Shown here piece after piece: positions 33,401 to 45,002 of a stretch of DNA of 64,000 bases. A program made the position numbers and the translations under genes. How positions within the stretch are numbered: the stretch's first letter is position 1; each line of letters starts with the position of its first letter. This DNA comes from Thuidium tamariscinum (taxonomy: Eukaryota > Streptophyta > Bryopsida > Hypnales > Thuidiaceae), in NCBI GenBank assembly GCA_947034885.2, contig OX344753.2, positions 13,144,001 through 13,208,000 of the forward strand, read 5' to 3'. The notes beneath the pieces were generated by a model. It worked only from the letters and a program-made list of their open reading frames with translations. It had not been told where the DNA came from and did no database searches.

Positions 33401-36400
33401 GGAGCTCTTTGTAAAGACTGTAAATTATCAGGCAATCAGGCAGATTGAGCGGAACTTGCCAGAAAACTCGGAATAAACTGCATTAAAATAACTGTAAATG
33501 TACAGTAATTTGTGCATGCATGCAGGCCGCGTCAAGTCTCTGCTAAACCTAACTTAAGGACCGTTTCATTTGTTTCGAAACAAACAACTATTCAAACAAA
33601 ACAAACAACCTGGTGGTTAAGGTAGCTCTGTCCCATTCATTAATGGAGTGGTCTTGCAAAAGTCTGCAACGTACAGCACTCCCTTTGCATGTTTTTGTTA
33701 GCAAGTAACTTAATACTGGAACGTGTGAGTCAAAGGAGTGCGTGCACGAATCACGCTAGGTTTTCATTGCGAAACTCGGAGGAAATAATTGGAAATGTTT
33801 TGGGATGAAGCTGCGACGGATTTTGTGATAGGAGTCTTGACAGGAGGTCGTAACACTGCCTACTGAATAAAGTAGATTTTCATATTTATAAAGGAGTTTC
33901 TTTTTTTAAATTTATAAATAGTCCTTTTTTTTGTGTGTGTTTTGGGGAGACTTTAGTACTATTCTGAACTCAAGAAATTAGGAACTCGCAAAAAATAAAA
34001 TAAAATAAAATAGGAACTTGAAACCGAAATTTGGAAGGGTTAATGTTCTTTCTATTTCTATTAGATTTACATCTAGTTACAATCAATAATCTAACTTGTA
34101 GAATTAATTCTTCATATTGGAGACATCTGCAAAGTAGGCTTCCTGCTGAGTGCTGAATGCAAATTTAGGAAAATAAATACTATCTTTGGTTCTTTTTCTT
34201 TAGTACAATTATTTCGTATAAGTTGTAAACAATTGTCACTTTTTTCCTTCTTTTACCCTTTTCTAAAAAGAAAGGCATCAATTGATTCCATTCCATTGAC
34301 CCTTTTTCTTTTAGATTATTGAGATAAATTTTTCTGAGCTTCAATTGTTTTAGGATAAAATCATTTTTAGAGTATCATTATCTTTAGATTATTATTCAGC
34401 TCGCAGTACTCAAAGAACTATCCCCAATTCCCCACCCCGTTTGACAGATCGACAATTGATTTTGGCAAACCGCCCTTGAATTCAATCTAGTTATAACATC
34501 ACTTCTGCTAGTCCACGTACTGTAAAAGCAGGTTCCTTCCTTGGATGACAAAAACATGATTTTTTGCACCCATCTACTATTTTACACCCATCTATTATTT
34601 CATGTCCAGAGAAAAGCTCAGTCTAATATCCTAGGATGTTTCACTCAGTTTGCATCAAATTATTATGTTTTACTGATTACCAGTAAAACATCCAACATAT
34701 TTTTCTCCTTAAGAGTGAGGCAGTATACACAACATATTATTCACTAAAAAAGGACAAATATACAACCTATTTTTTTTCTTTAAAGGTGAGACAGATCGAT
34801 CACATATTGAACTCAGTGTCAAGGCAAATCTAAACAAAAGTAATCGGATATGAAGAAACATATATTTGAGTCGAAACTTCACAGTGAAAGCACTCAAAAG
34901 TAAGTACTATTATGGTGGAATATTGGGTATGTCACGTTGTCCGTTTTTTGCACAAAACTCCTAGCTAGAGGCAATCCTACTGTGGAAATACATGTACAGT
35001 ATTCAGAAGGGGAAGTTTCCTGCTGAAACTTCATGGATTATCAGTTTGATATGTAGAACCACACAATCATGCTGATCGATCCATTCTTGGGGTCCCTTGG
35101 CGAAGTTCTTTGCAGTCTCCAACCACCCGTGCCCTCCAATGCGGAATCCATCCGACCATTACTTGCAAATCATCAATGCCGACTTCGACTCAGTCCGGTC
35201 CAGCCTCAAGGGCCTCCAAGTTGATGTAAGATCGACGTACTGCACAATTCGATCAATTCTTTTCGATCTTTTATTTTGCATAATCTGCACACTCTACTCA
35301 ACTTGTCGATCGGGAACTCTGACCCTCAACTCCTTCGAAATAGAAATGAAGAAGTTCACCATATTAATTGCTGGTTTAATTTGGACCTTTGGAGGATGTG
35401 CAGCTGGACAACGAAGAATCTGTAGATCCGTTGCTGTTGAATTCAAGGAAGAGTACCGAGCAAGTGGTGAAAAGCCTGACAATTGATTATCATCGGAGTG
35501 AGTATTATGCAGCGGCACAAGCCAGAATAACTCAAATCCTGTCATACACTGTAAGTGAGCTTCGCTTTTCCATTCTCAAACACCGGTCGACGTACACAGC
35601 ATTCAAGTGAATCTTCGCCGCTGCAGCTGACTCTGTCAATCTGCTTCCGAAGTGTACTATGCTGGCTACTCAAGTTATTCCGTAATTTAATTCAATGAGT
35701 TTGAAGCTAAGATGCGGTAGTGCAGTGACCCGTGCAATGAATTTTGGAGGAATGTACGTGGTGTAATTGTTGTGAACAATTGGATGAAATTCAGTTGAAA
35801 GTGGGATAAGAATCACACTATTTGAGATACTGTAACGTCGGTGAAACTCACAGTATCTTGTAATAACACAGAATTCTAACATACATTGTACATGTCACAA
35901 TGAATTGCACTCCTTTGTAAACATCAAATGCCGGGCACAGTACGTGATTACAAGTTTTGTTGCACTCGATCATGTGACTAGTGACTTCAATGAACTGAAT
36001 TCTGTGATGAGAACATGTGACTTACGAGTTGAAGTAATGAAAGCCTCCTTTGCTGCTGCAGAGTACCAATGAATTCATGCAGAAGAGTCTTCTTGCGAGA
36101 AGCAGGCGCCGTGGGGGCACCAGTTTTTTAGGGCAGTGCAAGACCCTCACCAAGCGTTCCATTGTGAACATGACACGAGATTTAGGGTACTACTGGCTTC
36201 GAGTGATGATGTATGTCATAGTGGGAGTGTGTCTGGGAACAATCTTCTGGCAAGTTGGCCAGTCGTACAGCTCCATCGTGGTTAGCAAACCCATTCATTA
36301 TTTGTGCCCTATTGACTTCCTACCTTTTTTCAATTTCATGCAAGCTTGTCGATGGAATTCATGACGATCGAAGTCTGCATTCCGACATCGTGGATTTTCA

Positions 36401-38385
36401 TAACCCAAATAATTTTCTCGCATCTCCTCTCTACTTCCGCTCCTGAAGATCTCTACAATCACACATAACATGAACTTTGTTCTAGAAAGATTCCTTTGAG
36501 TGCTATGGTGGGCACTGAAGAAAACGAGATGATTTAGGGGGAGTTAGGAGGGGACGGATCGATGGTGGGTACGGTGGAAATCCTACCTAAGCGTTGCTCA
36601 ATGTTGGGGTGAAAATGCAATTTGCGTGATTATCTATTGGCACAACAAGCTAATTAATTTAAATCTCAAATCACTGCCAGTTTCACTGAATTGGCATTAG
36701 GTTCTGAGTATATCCTAAGAATCTCTCATGTTGAGATTGAAAAACTTCCTCATGAATATCAGGTTGTGAACACATGGGATAGGAGCCGAATCATTCGAAG
36801 TAACCCAGTCAATTAACTCATCGATCTGTGTATGATTTGCAGGCACGAGCGGCGGTGGTGTTCTTTGTTTCCGGGTTCATGACATTCATGTCGATTGGCG
36901 GATTCCCCGCTTTTGTCGAGGACATGAGGGTGTTTTATCATGACCGGCTGAGCGGGTACTATGGCGTGGGAGCTTTTGTGGTGGGCAACACATTGTCTTC
37001 CATTCCATTCCTGTTTCTCATTGCATTGTCTTCAGGGACCCTGGTGTACTCCATGTCGAAACTGCATCCTGGCTTCGAACACTACTCCTTTTTCATCCTC
37101 ATGGTCTTTGCGTCTTTAACGTGCGTGGAGAGCCTCATGATGGCCGTCGCAAGCGTTGTGGGACACAACTTCCTCGCGGGCCTTATCATTGGTGCTGGAT
37201 TCCAGGTTTGTGATTCAACTCTTCACTTCATAGAGATTTAATGTTCATGAAATGCCACTCGATCATTTCTTTATTTTGCACGATCATTGAGTTGGGTGGA
37301 ACGAAAGAAGTAGTTGTCAATGGCCTCTGAGTAGTTGGTTTTATAAAAAATTTAAAATGGTGCGCATTCCTTGTGTGCCAAGTGAGTTACTGCGAACTCA
37401 GAGCTTGACAAACTGAAATTCCTTTCAAGTGCCCAAAGCTCATTAAAACCGAGGATTGGAATAGATATGAAGTTATGTCCAGTGGAACCCTAAACCCTAA
37501 ATCCTAAAAACCCTAAACCCTTTCAACTTGCACCAATTTCACTGAAACCTGCGATTTTATGAGATACCAAATATGAAGTTATGTCTAGTGAATGCTAGTA
37601 TTACGTGGAAGAATTCGGGTTGATTATACCTGTATATCCTTCTGGTTTTTGAAATGTAAGTGCTCTATCAATTCAAGAAAATGTGCATTAGTATTAAAAG
37701 TGCATCTTTTTTGGAGGTTTTGAAGGCTAGCATACATTTATTGAAACTGGGCCCTAAATCACAGGCCTTCTTCATAGTTCATTATGTTCTAATGGTTGTA
37801 TCTCATGTATTGCCAACAGGGAGTCTCCATAATGTTGGCAGGTTATTTCCGATTGGCTAAGGACTTGCCCAAGCCTATCTGGAGGTACCCAGGATCATAC
37901 ATCTCTTTACACGCTTACGCAGTTCAGGTGAGTCAACAATGCAACACACATCCTCGATTTTCATACTTGGGTTTCTAGGGTTTAGGGTTTAAGCTTTGGG
38001 TTTTGTACATAACCTTATGCGTATTACGATTCACGGAGATCAATGCAAGGAGTAAATTGGCACGAAAACTTAGGAATTCAATTGGGTATTCATTTCTTTG
38101 CAGGGGCTGTTCAAGAATGACCTTCCGGGTCTCCAGTTTCAAAACATCTTGGGACCAGAGAACAAACCAATTGGTCCGGACCTCTCCGGCGCATACATCC
38201 TGCACCATTTCTATGGAGTCACGAACAAGCGATCCAAATGGGGCGATTTAGGGATCGTCTTTGCCATGATAGTTGCCTACCGAATTCTCTTCTTTCTTTT
38301 TATCAAACTGAGTGAGAAACATGGACCGCGGCTCAAAGAGTTGGCAAGGGAGTATATTTGTTCTGCAGCAGTACATCAAGATTAA
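30459..38385 (+). CDS. ABCG11/WBC11-type half-size ABC transporter, 720 aa, 11 exons
   Basis: Predicted plasma-membrane half-transporter of the ABCG subfamily, the type that dimerises to export cutin and wax precursors. Exons: 30459-30759, 31221-31301, 31684-31766, 31965-32254, 33094-33265, 35106-35225, 35404-35550, 36062-36277, 36843-37205, 37820-37927, 38104-38385. All introns are GT-AG and the frame closes throughout (2163 nt). The nucleotide-binding domain comes first: Walker A GPSGSGKT at 113-120, Q-loop near 159-161, signature LSGGE at 220-224, Walker B LIFLDEP at 240-246, H-loop His277. The membrane domain follows, with helices at roughly 442-462, 474-494, 513-539, 550-575, 578-603 and 674-696, and the family words [14 protein letters not shown] and [15 protein letters not shown]. 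The start ATG is the first after the TATA box. Length is close to the approximately 700 aa of the family. All key residues are present. Orthology to ABCG11 rather than ABCG12 or ABCG15 is likely, not proven. Confidence 0.92.
33266..35105 (+). other. Intron 5 of the ABCG gene (1840 bp)
   Basis: The longest intron of the gene, GT at 33266 and AG at 35104-35105. It holds an (AAAAT)n insertion at 33987-34010 flanked by TAGGAACT on both sides, a tandem duplication of an ACCCATCTAYTATTT word near 34570-34605, and another diverged duplication at about 34705-34800. Near 33617 a TTAAGGTAGCTCTGTCCC word resembles a family B end, but no partner end was found. No gene is seen inside it. Confidence 0.7.
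33979..34018 (+). repeat. A-rich (AAAAT)n insertion with 8-bp flanking repeat
   Basis: TAGGAACT occurs at 33979-33986 and 34011-34018. Between them are CGCAAAAA and repeated AAAAT units. This could be a minimal A-tail insertion like those at 11-13 kb, in the opposite orientation, or microsatellite growth inside a small duplication. Confidence 0.45.
37486..37521 (+). repeat. Interstitial telomere-like repeat in ABCG intron 9
   Basis: Successive AACCCTAAACCCTAAATCCT and AAAAACCCTAAACCCT words: the complementary strand of the plant TTTAGGG telomere repeat, with one degenerate unit. Confidence 0.75.
37971..37999 (+). repeat. Interstitial telomere-like repeat in ABCG intron 10
   Basis: TTTCTAGGGTTTAGGGTTTA followed by AGCTTTGGGTTTT. 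It has the opposite strand orientation to the repeat in intron 9, and the two flank exon 10. Confidence 0.65.
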
Positions 38386-38446
38386 TAGTGATGAGTTTAG
38401 TATCTCATCTCATCTTATGGTCACATTTGTCAAAATGGCATGTTCC

Positions 38447-38626
38447 AATAAAAATGGGAATTCATTGAAGCGTTTGAAATTCCCAGCACACTCTAAAATT
38501 AAACTACTTGACTGATAGGAATTTGAGGTTCCGTCACTGTTTTGAACTGTTTTGAACCAATTCCGTGGAAATCTGCCATTTTAACAAATATGAGGTCTTA
38601 GTTGTTCTTCAGATTTGTGTAATAAA
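38447..38626 (+). terminator. Candidate polyadenylation signals of the ABCG gene
   Basis: AATAAA occurs at 38447-38452 and 38621-38626, 62 and 236 nt after the TAA at 38383-38385. Both positions are plausible for a plant 3' UTR; which one is used cannot be told. Confidence 0.4.
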
Positions 38627-39643
38627 AGTTTGACTCGTGGTAGTTTTGGGAGCAGAATGAATCACTCGATTTGTAGATACGGTAGTGGCATCTTGTAATT
38701 AAATGGCATGATTTATAAAGGTAATCTCGCAATGTCTCTTCATATTTTCTGAGGTTTGACTCCACAATACCCCCCATACAGGAGCAAATTTTCAGAGTTT
38801 AGGCTGCAAAGGACGTATGGAGGCTTCAAGGGAAATAGTCAGAAACTGCCATTTTTTTTGGTGCATTGCTTAAAATTGAAAATAAATGCTTTCTTTCGTA
38901 ACATCAACCATACAAAAGTGTAGCAGACTGTTATAACAATGTGAGAAATTTTTCACACATTTAAATGTGTGGATTGAAAGTTTATAATATTCGATGTGTG
39001 AAAAAAAACCACTCTTACGAAACAGGGTCAATAAACTTTGAGCCCTCCTTGGAGTAAAATTTTGCTTAGTGAATTTGATGGAGGCCACTAAACCTGTCCC
39101 ACAAAGTAAGACCAATGGGCTGGATTTATCCCAGAAGAGAACACTGAAGTTTTTTATTTTTTGCACATATTTCAATTTCAAGACAATCGCATAGTTTAAA
39201 GTTACACGAAAGATATATTTCTGAAACCAGGCAAACACATCTCAAGCGGCAGGAACAGTTTTCTCATCACGCCTTGAAATGCACAGTCGAGAACTCCCCA
39301 ATAGAGTGCACATTCTTGTGACAAAGAGTCTGCTTTATTAATTATTAATTACCCAAACCGAAGTCAATTCAAAACCATGTCGGCAATTTCTGACGAGTTC
39401 TGCGATCTAACTTTATCTCCTGAGTTCCCAACTACAGAAACCATACTCGATCTATACAAAACTTGGGGTAATAGGCACACAATTACTACCGTACGTCCCG
39501 AGGTATTTACGTTCATTTCCAGACCTAATTCCGGGATTTGCATCACTCCCCTCACTCAACGCCGCGCGCTTGCAGTATTTAGCCTCCAGCACCGGTCTCA
39601 GCAAGCTCATGGAATTTGTCTTGGTCTACGAACTCTTGAGCTA
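38627..39643. other. Region between the two convergent genes
   Basis: The stop codons of the ABCG and glucanase genes are about 1.26 kb apart and face each other. Open frames here (38870-39238 minus, 39377-39709 plus) have no family resemblance, and the latter overlaps the glucanase 3' end on the opposite strand. TTTATT at 39334-39339 is AATAAA on the minus strand, about 305 nt past the glucanase stop, and may be its polyadenylation signal. Confidence 0.5.
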
Positions 39644-42600
39644 TCAATGGAAACTGCATCCTGCGTAACCTGCACATCCGGCAACACCACCAGAACCACC
39701 ATCAGATGATTTGGCAAGTTTCCAATTGTCGAAATGACACGTACTCCTTAGAAGAGGAAGATAATGAGACGTACTAGAGAATCCTCCTTTGAAAATTCGA
39801 ACCAAGCAACGTTTTCAGCACATGCAGATTTTGGAACATACTTCAGCACATATGTAACGTTTTCAGCAAACATGTTCCAAAACGTTGTTCCCTTTTGGAC
39901 AATGTTTAGTTGCAACGTTAAGAGTCAGAATTTGGAAGCATGAGTTAGTGTTATCAGCAACGTTTTTGGTGTTGCAGTAGGGATTGATTTCTAGTAGTAT
40001 ACGACAACGAGACTGCAGGCATGCATGCATGCATGCATTGATTTTGACGTGACGAGACTTAGAGAGATGGGGAGTTATACGTACTTGGATCCGTGATGGT
40101 GATGACGCCAGTCCCGCCAAAGTAGCAGTTCCAGTAATTCCGTCCCATCTTCTGATAATAAACGTTGAACGCGAAAGACGCATGCGACGCAACCGTATTT
40201 GGGTTAAAACACGGGCCGCCCGCTTGAATGGCCCCGCAATCCGCCTCCCCTTCCCCACACGCGAAGTCCAGCGCGTTCGTCACGTCATGGTCTGCGGATC
40301 CAGGTTTCGCCACGCACCACGTCTTGCCCGGGTTACCAGACTGCACGGGCGTCGGCGGCGGATTCAAAACAAAGGGAGGTGCATTCACGGGCAGTGGCGG
40401 CGAGTACGTAACCGGAGGCGGATACGTAACCGGAGGTGGATACGCAACCGCGGTTGGCGGAAACGGAACCACAGGAGGCGGGTACACGGGCGTGACGGGC
40501 GCCGTGAAGGGGGGCGTAGCTGGAAGTGTCGTAGTGACGATCCCGAGGTTGTAGACTAGAGACTTGTCTGGATTGAACAAGCCGAAGAAGCGTTCGCTTC
40601 CAGGGCCAGGCTTCATATTCTCATTAAAGAGCGCGAAAATGTAGGCATCCACCGATTTCCCAGGTCGCAGGGGGGTGCCTTTGTTCGCCGCCACGTACTT
40701 AATCAAGTTCTGGTTGTAGATCTGGGCGTTCGCGGCACTGACAGCGATCTCGTTGGTGTCGCCACCGGAGGGCCATCCGGTTTCGGAGATCAAGATAGGG
40801 ATGTCGTGGTAGCCCATGCGCTCCATGGCGGAGTAGACCGCGTCCAGCTGCGCATCCATCATGTTGTTGTAGTGCAAGCCTGTGTTGACGTCCGTGACGC
40901 CCTTGTCGGGTTGGAAGAGCGCATAATTGAGGGAGACATTCTTCGGGTCGTCGCGGTAGGCGAAGTAAGGGTAGAAGTTCACCATGATGGAGCTGCCTGT
41001 GGAAGACAGGAAGGCGAGGAGCGCCTTCACTTCGTTCGTGATGTTCGTTCGGAAGGCACCCGACGAGGGAGGGTAGGATTTCCCCAACACCTGCAACATA
41101 AGCTTCAAATTCTCAATTTTGCAACATATTTGTATAGGTTTTCGACAGACCATCTGGAAGTTCTTAGCAAAGTAAGGACCATTGCAAACAAATTGTTGAT
41201 ATGTTGCAACGGCTAGCACTACCACATGGAGGAGCATGTGAAAATTCGCAGGCACTGACGTACCTGGAGATTGTGGGGCGTGCCGACTTTCACTTGGCCA
41301 TCGAGTTTGAGGTTGACGAGCGCGGTGTGGACGTTGACCATAGCGGGGACGAGCTGCGGCGCCATCTGCGGGGCCGTAGTGAGCACCTCATTACCCACCG
41401 CGAGGAGGATGACTTGCGTAGCGGGCATGTACGCGGCGATGTTGGTCTGCACCCACGACTGCGCGGCCGCGGAGCTGCTGGCCAGCAGCGGGATGGATTC
41501 CGTCCCGATGCCCACCACCACCTTGATGTTCGTGTTGGCGAACGCCTGCATGATGGCTTGGTCGGCGTTGTAGATCTTCACATAACGGAGGGAGGTCGAG
41601 AGAAGCAGCTGCGCCGTTTGGGTGGCGGACGGCAAGTTGTTGCCGAGCGTGCCGTAGTTCACCCCCATGGTACCGCCCTCTGGACAACACCGGAATGCCA
41701 CATGGTTAGTATATAAATCAAACATATTTCCCACATGAAAGTTTACATTGTCAGAATCCAACTGATGCTCTGTGCACCGTGATTTTGCGCTAACCAACTT
41801 GTCCTGATGAGAAACAGCTAGCGCACGCCTACACTCTCGTTAAAGCATGTCACCAAGACGCCATGTACTTCACGTGACACCCAAATTTTGTTCCATAGCG
41901 AGTAATTACTCTTGGACTACATTTCACGGGTTAGTGTCTCCAGAGCAGGAAAACTCTTGAACAGGGAAACCTGCAGTGTGAGAATCGAACTGATGCACTG
42001 AGATTAGGAACTAGCTTGGTATAACGTACTTTAGTGTTGCTTTAATTTTATGTCACCAAGTTCAGGTGACGCCCAAGCTATGTGAAGTGGAGAGTATTTG
42101 GGGTTACCTTAGCCATGGTTCAAGAGGGAAAGGCAGATGGTGGGTATGTCAATTTCTCGCAAACGAACCTACATTGTGAGAGTCAACTGTGAGAGTCAAT
42201 GTGATGTACTGTGCGCTGAAGTTTCAACCTAGCTTCCTCGATCCCGCACATGTGCTTTGCTTTCATGTCACTAGGAGGCCTTGTAGTCTAGGTGACACCC
42301 CGTGCATGTTCTACGGAGAGGAGATACCAATCGTGGACATTTCAGAGGGGGTGTCACCTGAGTAGCACCCGTGCCCATTGGACAAGAGCTAGGGTTTAGC
42401 TTTATCAATGAAACTTGGCAAGAGCGCCAGTCCGGACGCACCGACCACAAATGGCAACTTAAAAATCAGACATCAACCTTCAGCACATCGGTTGTGGGAT
42501 GACTACTATATACACAGGTTTACGACGTGGAAGATGTAAAACCACAGAAAACGGTTGATTACAGATACAACAAGCTAGTAGCGGAATTCCTATTCAGCTC

Positions 42601-42957
42601 TGTAGTAACAACCGACTCCAGACACCAGTCTCCGGAGTACACAAGACACAAGGCAGAGTGGTTCACCCTCCACACGGTGCCATCAACAAGCAAATCTCAA
42701 CCTGGGCCCTGAAGAAACTTCAAGCTCCATGTCGATGCTAGAGCTTACGACACTGCAATTCCCGGATGATGGTCGACAAAAACAGAGCACAGCCGGGTCC
42801 AGTGCAATCACCGCACTGCTTCGAGTTCACACACAGTCAAAACCAGAATCAAAAATTGAGAGTGTACGAGAGAAAATGTCGAACCTGCGAGACGGAAGCA
42901 AGCCAGGAGAACGAGGACAAGCCGAAGGCAGCGGCTGACTCCCTGCATTGCCGCCAT
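39644..42957 (-). CDS. Secreted GH17 endo-1,3-beta-glucanase with X8/CBM43 domain, 506 aa, four coding exons
   Basis: Predicted to cleave beta-1,3-glucan (callose) in the wall or at plasmodesmata. Coding exons, 5' to 3' on the minus strand: 42957-42885, 41679-41264, 41090-40085, 39669-39644. Introns are GT-AG and the frame closes (1521 nt). Residues 1-24 are a signal peptide (M1-AAMQ, core LVLVLLACF). The GH17 domain starts at GVNYGTLGNNLP (30-41), with the general acid Glu122 in VGNEV and the nucleophile Glu266 in ISETGWPSGG. A proline-rich linker (about 353-413, YPPPVTYPPP-type units) joins it to an X8 domain from WCVAKPGS (about 421) to the end, with its cysteines present. The 26-nt last exon restores the DPSYAGCSFH ending typical of X8; reading through the donor would give an unrelated 4-residue tail. 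No hydrophobic C-terminal segment follows, so GPI anchoring is unlikely. The exon 1 donor (CAG/GTTCGA) is the weakest junction. Confidence 0.88.
40019..40038. repeat. (GCAT)n palindromic simple repeat in glucanase intron 3
   Basis: GCATGCATGCATGCATGCAT, a self-complementary tetranucleotide run that can form a hairpin, about 50 bp downstream of the exon 3 donor on the minus strand. Confidence 0.8.
41742..42365 (-). repeat. Degenerate tandem repeat of about 200-230 bp in glucanase intron 1
   Basis: Three diverged units start near 41742, 41969 and 42169. Each begins with a TGTSAGAATCSAACTGATGC-like word, then has a CTAGCTTGG/CTAACCAACTT block, a CATGTCACCAAG-like block and a GGTGACRCCC-like block. 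No coding sequence is seen in them. Confidence 0.55.
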
Positions 42958-43580
42958 GGTCACGTACTCTCCAGCTAATTCACACACAAAGCTTGACTCA
43001 CCCACCTCACCCTCAGCAAGCTAAGTTAAAATGCCATTGTCGAGACCAACTGATACTCCAAAACCTCCTCACGAGCTGTGCTCCTGCAGATCGCTCAACA
43101 GCCAAGCTAGCCAACGATAGACATCTATCTGTCTATGTATCACGCCCCAGCTGCTAACTTATCCGTTGCAATACCACCAAAAAAACAGCTCACGAACGTT
43201 GAAGGACACATGCGCGCAGCAGCCAAGTTGGTGCAGGTGCTGTTGGATTGCAGCAGAGCCTGGGATTGGGAGAAAACCGAGTTAGAAAATATAACGAGTT
43301 TAAGAGTTATTCGTGTGCAGAGATTTGAATCAGCTACAGTAGAAGAAGATTTGTGTGCGGGGCTTCGATTTGTGTAGGACTGTGGTGGCGGCAGCTGCAG
43401 CTGTGCACTGCAGCAGCTAGCTGAGGCTGCTGAGCTGAGAGAGGGGGCTTCTGGGCCATGATATCAACGGGTACATTACGTCCTGAGACCTGAGTCGCCC
43501 GTCCCCTGCTGTCAGGCCCCGTCACTTCGTCGCACTCTGTCTGTCACTCTCGCGCTATCGAAGCTATCATGGCTCTTCTG
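42958..43580 (-). promoter_or_regulatory. 5' flank of the glucanase gene
   Basis: GC-richer than the DNA to the right, which begins to be AT-rich near 43650. On the minus strand a TATATTTT word lies at about 43296-43289, roughly 330 bp before the ATG, and is a weak TATA candidate. The 43390-43440 stretch is dense in AGCTGCAG / CTGCAGCAG words. Confidence 0.4.
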
Positions 43581-45002
43581 ACATGGATTCAAATAACTCT
43601 GAGTACTTCCACAGAAGTGGAAGAACGGAACGGCGAAGTGGATGATAAGAGAGGTTGGTTCACTCAGTAAAGAATGTCTTCATAAATTATGATTGAAACC
43701 CATCCAGGGTAAAGTTTACAGAAGTCTTAATAAATTATGCTAATAAATACATACTCATTGTGTGGAATGTTTAAGGTCCTGTAGTGTAGTGTTGGACATT
43801 GACTTTGGGGCGCAAATTTCAAAAATACGCAATTTCAATAGAACTTTGACATATCATATTTTTGTTATTTTGTACACAAATGTAAAATTTTTATTTTTGG
43901 AGTTTATTGAAGTTTGATCATGATTTGCCTACATTATGAGGTTGTTTTCCTTGCTATGAGTGTAGTGTGTAGGTGAAACAGTATATTGTATAAAGGTTGG
44001 TGTTACAAACTTCCTATAGTTAATAACTTCAAATTACTATGAACTCCAAATACAAACAAAAAATATATTTAATAACAAAATCATTTTACAAGAGCTCAAA
44101 CCACGTACCTAACCATAGGGAAAGATCAATCTCCAAAAATATTGTCTACTCACCCCTAAGCTCTATTTTATAATGGAGACTATCAATTAAGACTACTAGT
44201 CCTTAAGATAGACTAAGAGTACCTTTCTATCTTTGATTCTATTTTTTATTCTATTTAGAACCATCCATTGAGAGAAAGTCCTAGTTACCTTTTCCAATTA
44301 TATTCTATCAACTCATATCTTATCCAAATCATCATCTTCTATTTGGAGTTATCTAACTCCAAGTTCATATACACTTGTGTTTTATTTAGTGCACTAATCA
44401 TCTACATGGAGTTATCTAACTCCAATGCATAAATTCATTGTTTGCAAATATTCATCTTCACGCATTTCAATGTCTTTGCCATCCAACTAAAGTTGTTTAA
44501 CTCTAATGTATAAATTCACCATCTAGAAATATCTATTCTTTGTTTATTTACTAGTGCAATCACTCCATGATCATCTATCAATGCATTCATCTATTAAAGA
44601 TCATGACACAATCATCAATCCTTTCATCTATTAGTGCATCTATCCATTCAAGATTGTAACAAGGGTTGTGATAGTTGGAATTTGTGAGGCCTTTACAAAT
44701 CCAAAATAGGGAAACCTTTAACAATCCCCCCTTAAGTGCATCCCTTTTATATAGGTAAACAATTGTTGTTATTAGGAAAATGTATTTGTAGTAGATGAAG
44801 CTATCTTGTATTGTGTTTAGTTGCAATTACAAAACAATAAGTTTGCAACTAGGGCAAAGTGTTTATTCAAGATTAAAGGCACCTATAAAAAGGATGGTAG
44901 GTTGGTTCCAACTTGTAGGTGCTTCTTTCCAAGGTAGGGTAGTAGGGAACACTACCATACATGATGGTCATGATGACCAAAAAAATATTCCTACTAATCC
45001 CT
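43581..45002. other. Intergenic DNA with a TTGGAGTTATCTAACTCCAA palindrome series
   Basis: TTGGAGTTATCTAACTCCAA at 44343-44362, a near-identical copy at about 44407-44424, and a diverged one near 44486-44508 are spaced about 65-85 bp apart inside a degenerate tandem stretch. AACAATCCCCCCTTAAGTGC near 44721 recalls plant retrotransposon sequence, but no paired LTR was found. No gene. Confidence 0.45.

Noticed and set aside
33617-33780. Possible fifth family B MITE in ABCG intron 5
   Set aside because: One end-like word (TTAAGGTAGCTCTGTCCC) and weak internal similarity, but no matching inverted end.
40182-41716. Plus-strand frames of 100-171 codons over the glucanase gene
   Set aside because: Antisense shadows of a GC-rich coding region; glycine- and arginine-rich compositions come from the reversed proline-rich linker.
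44640-44760. CCCCCCTTAAG stretch suggesting an LTR retrotransposon
   Set aside because: No second LTR, primer-binding site or polyprotein frame could be found nearby.
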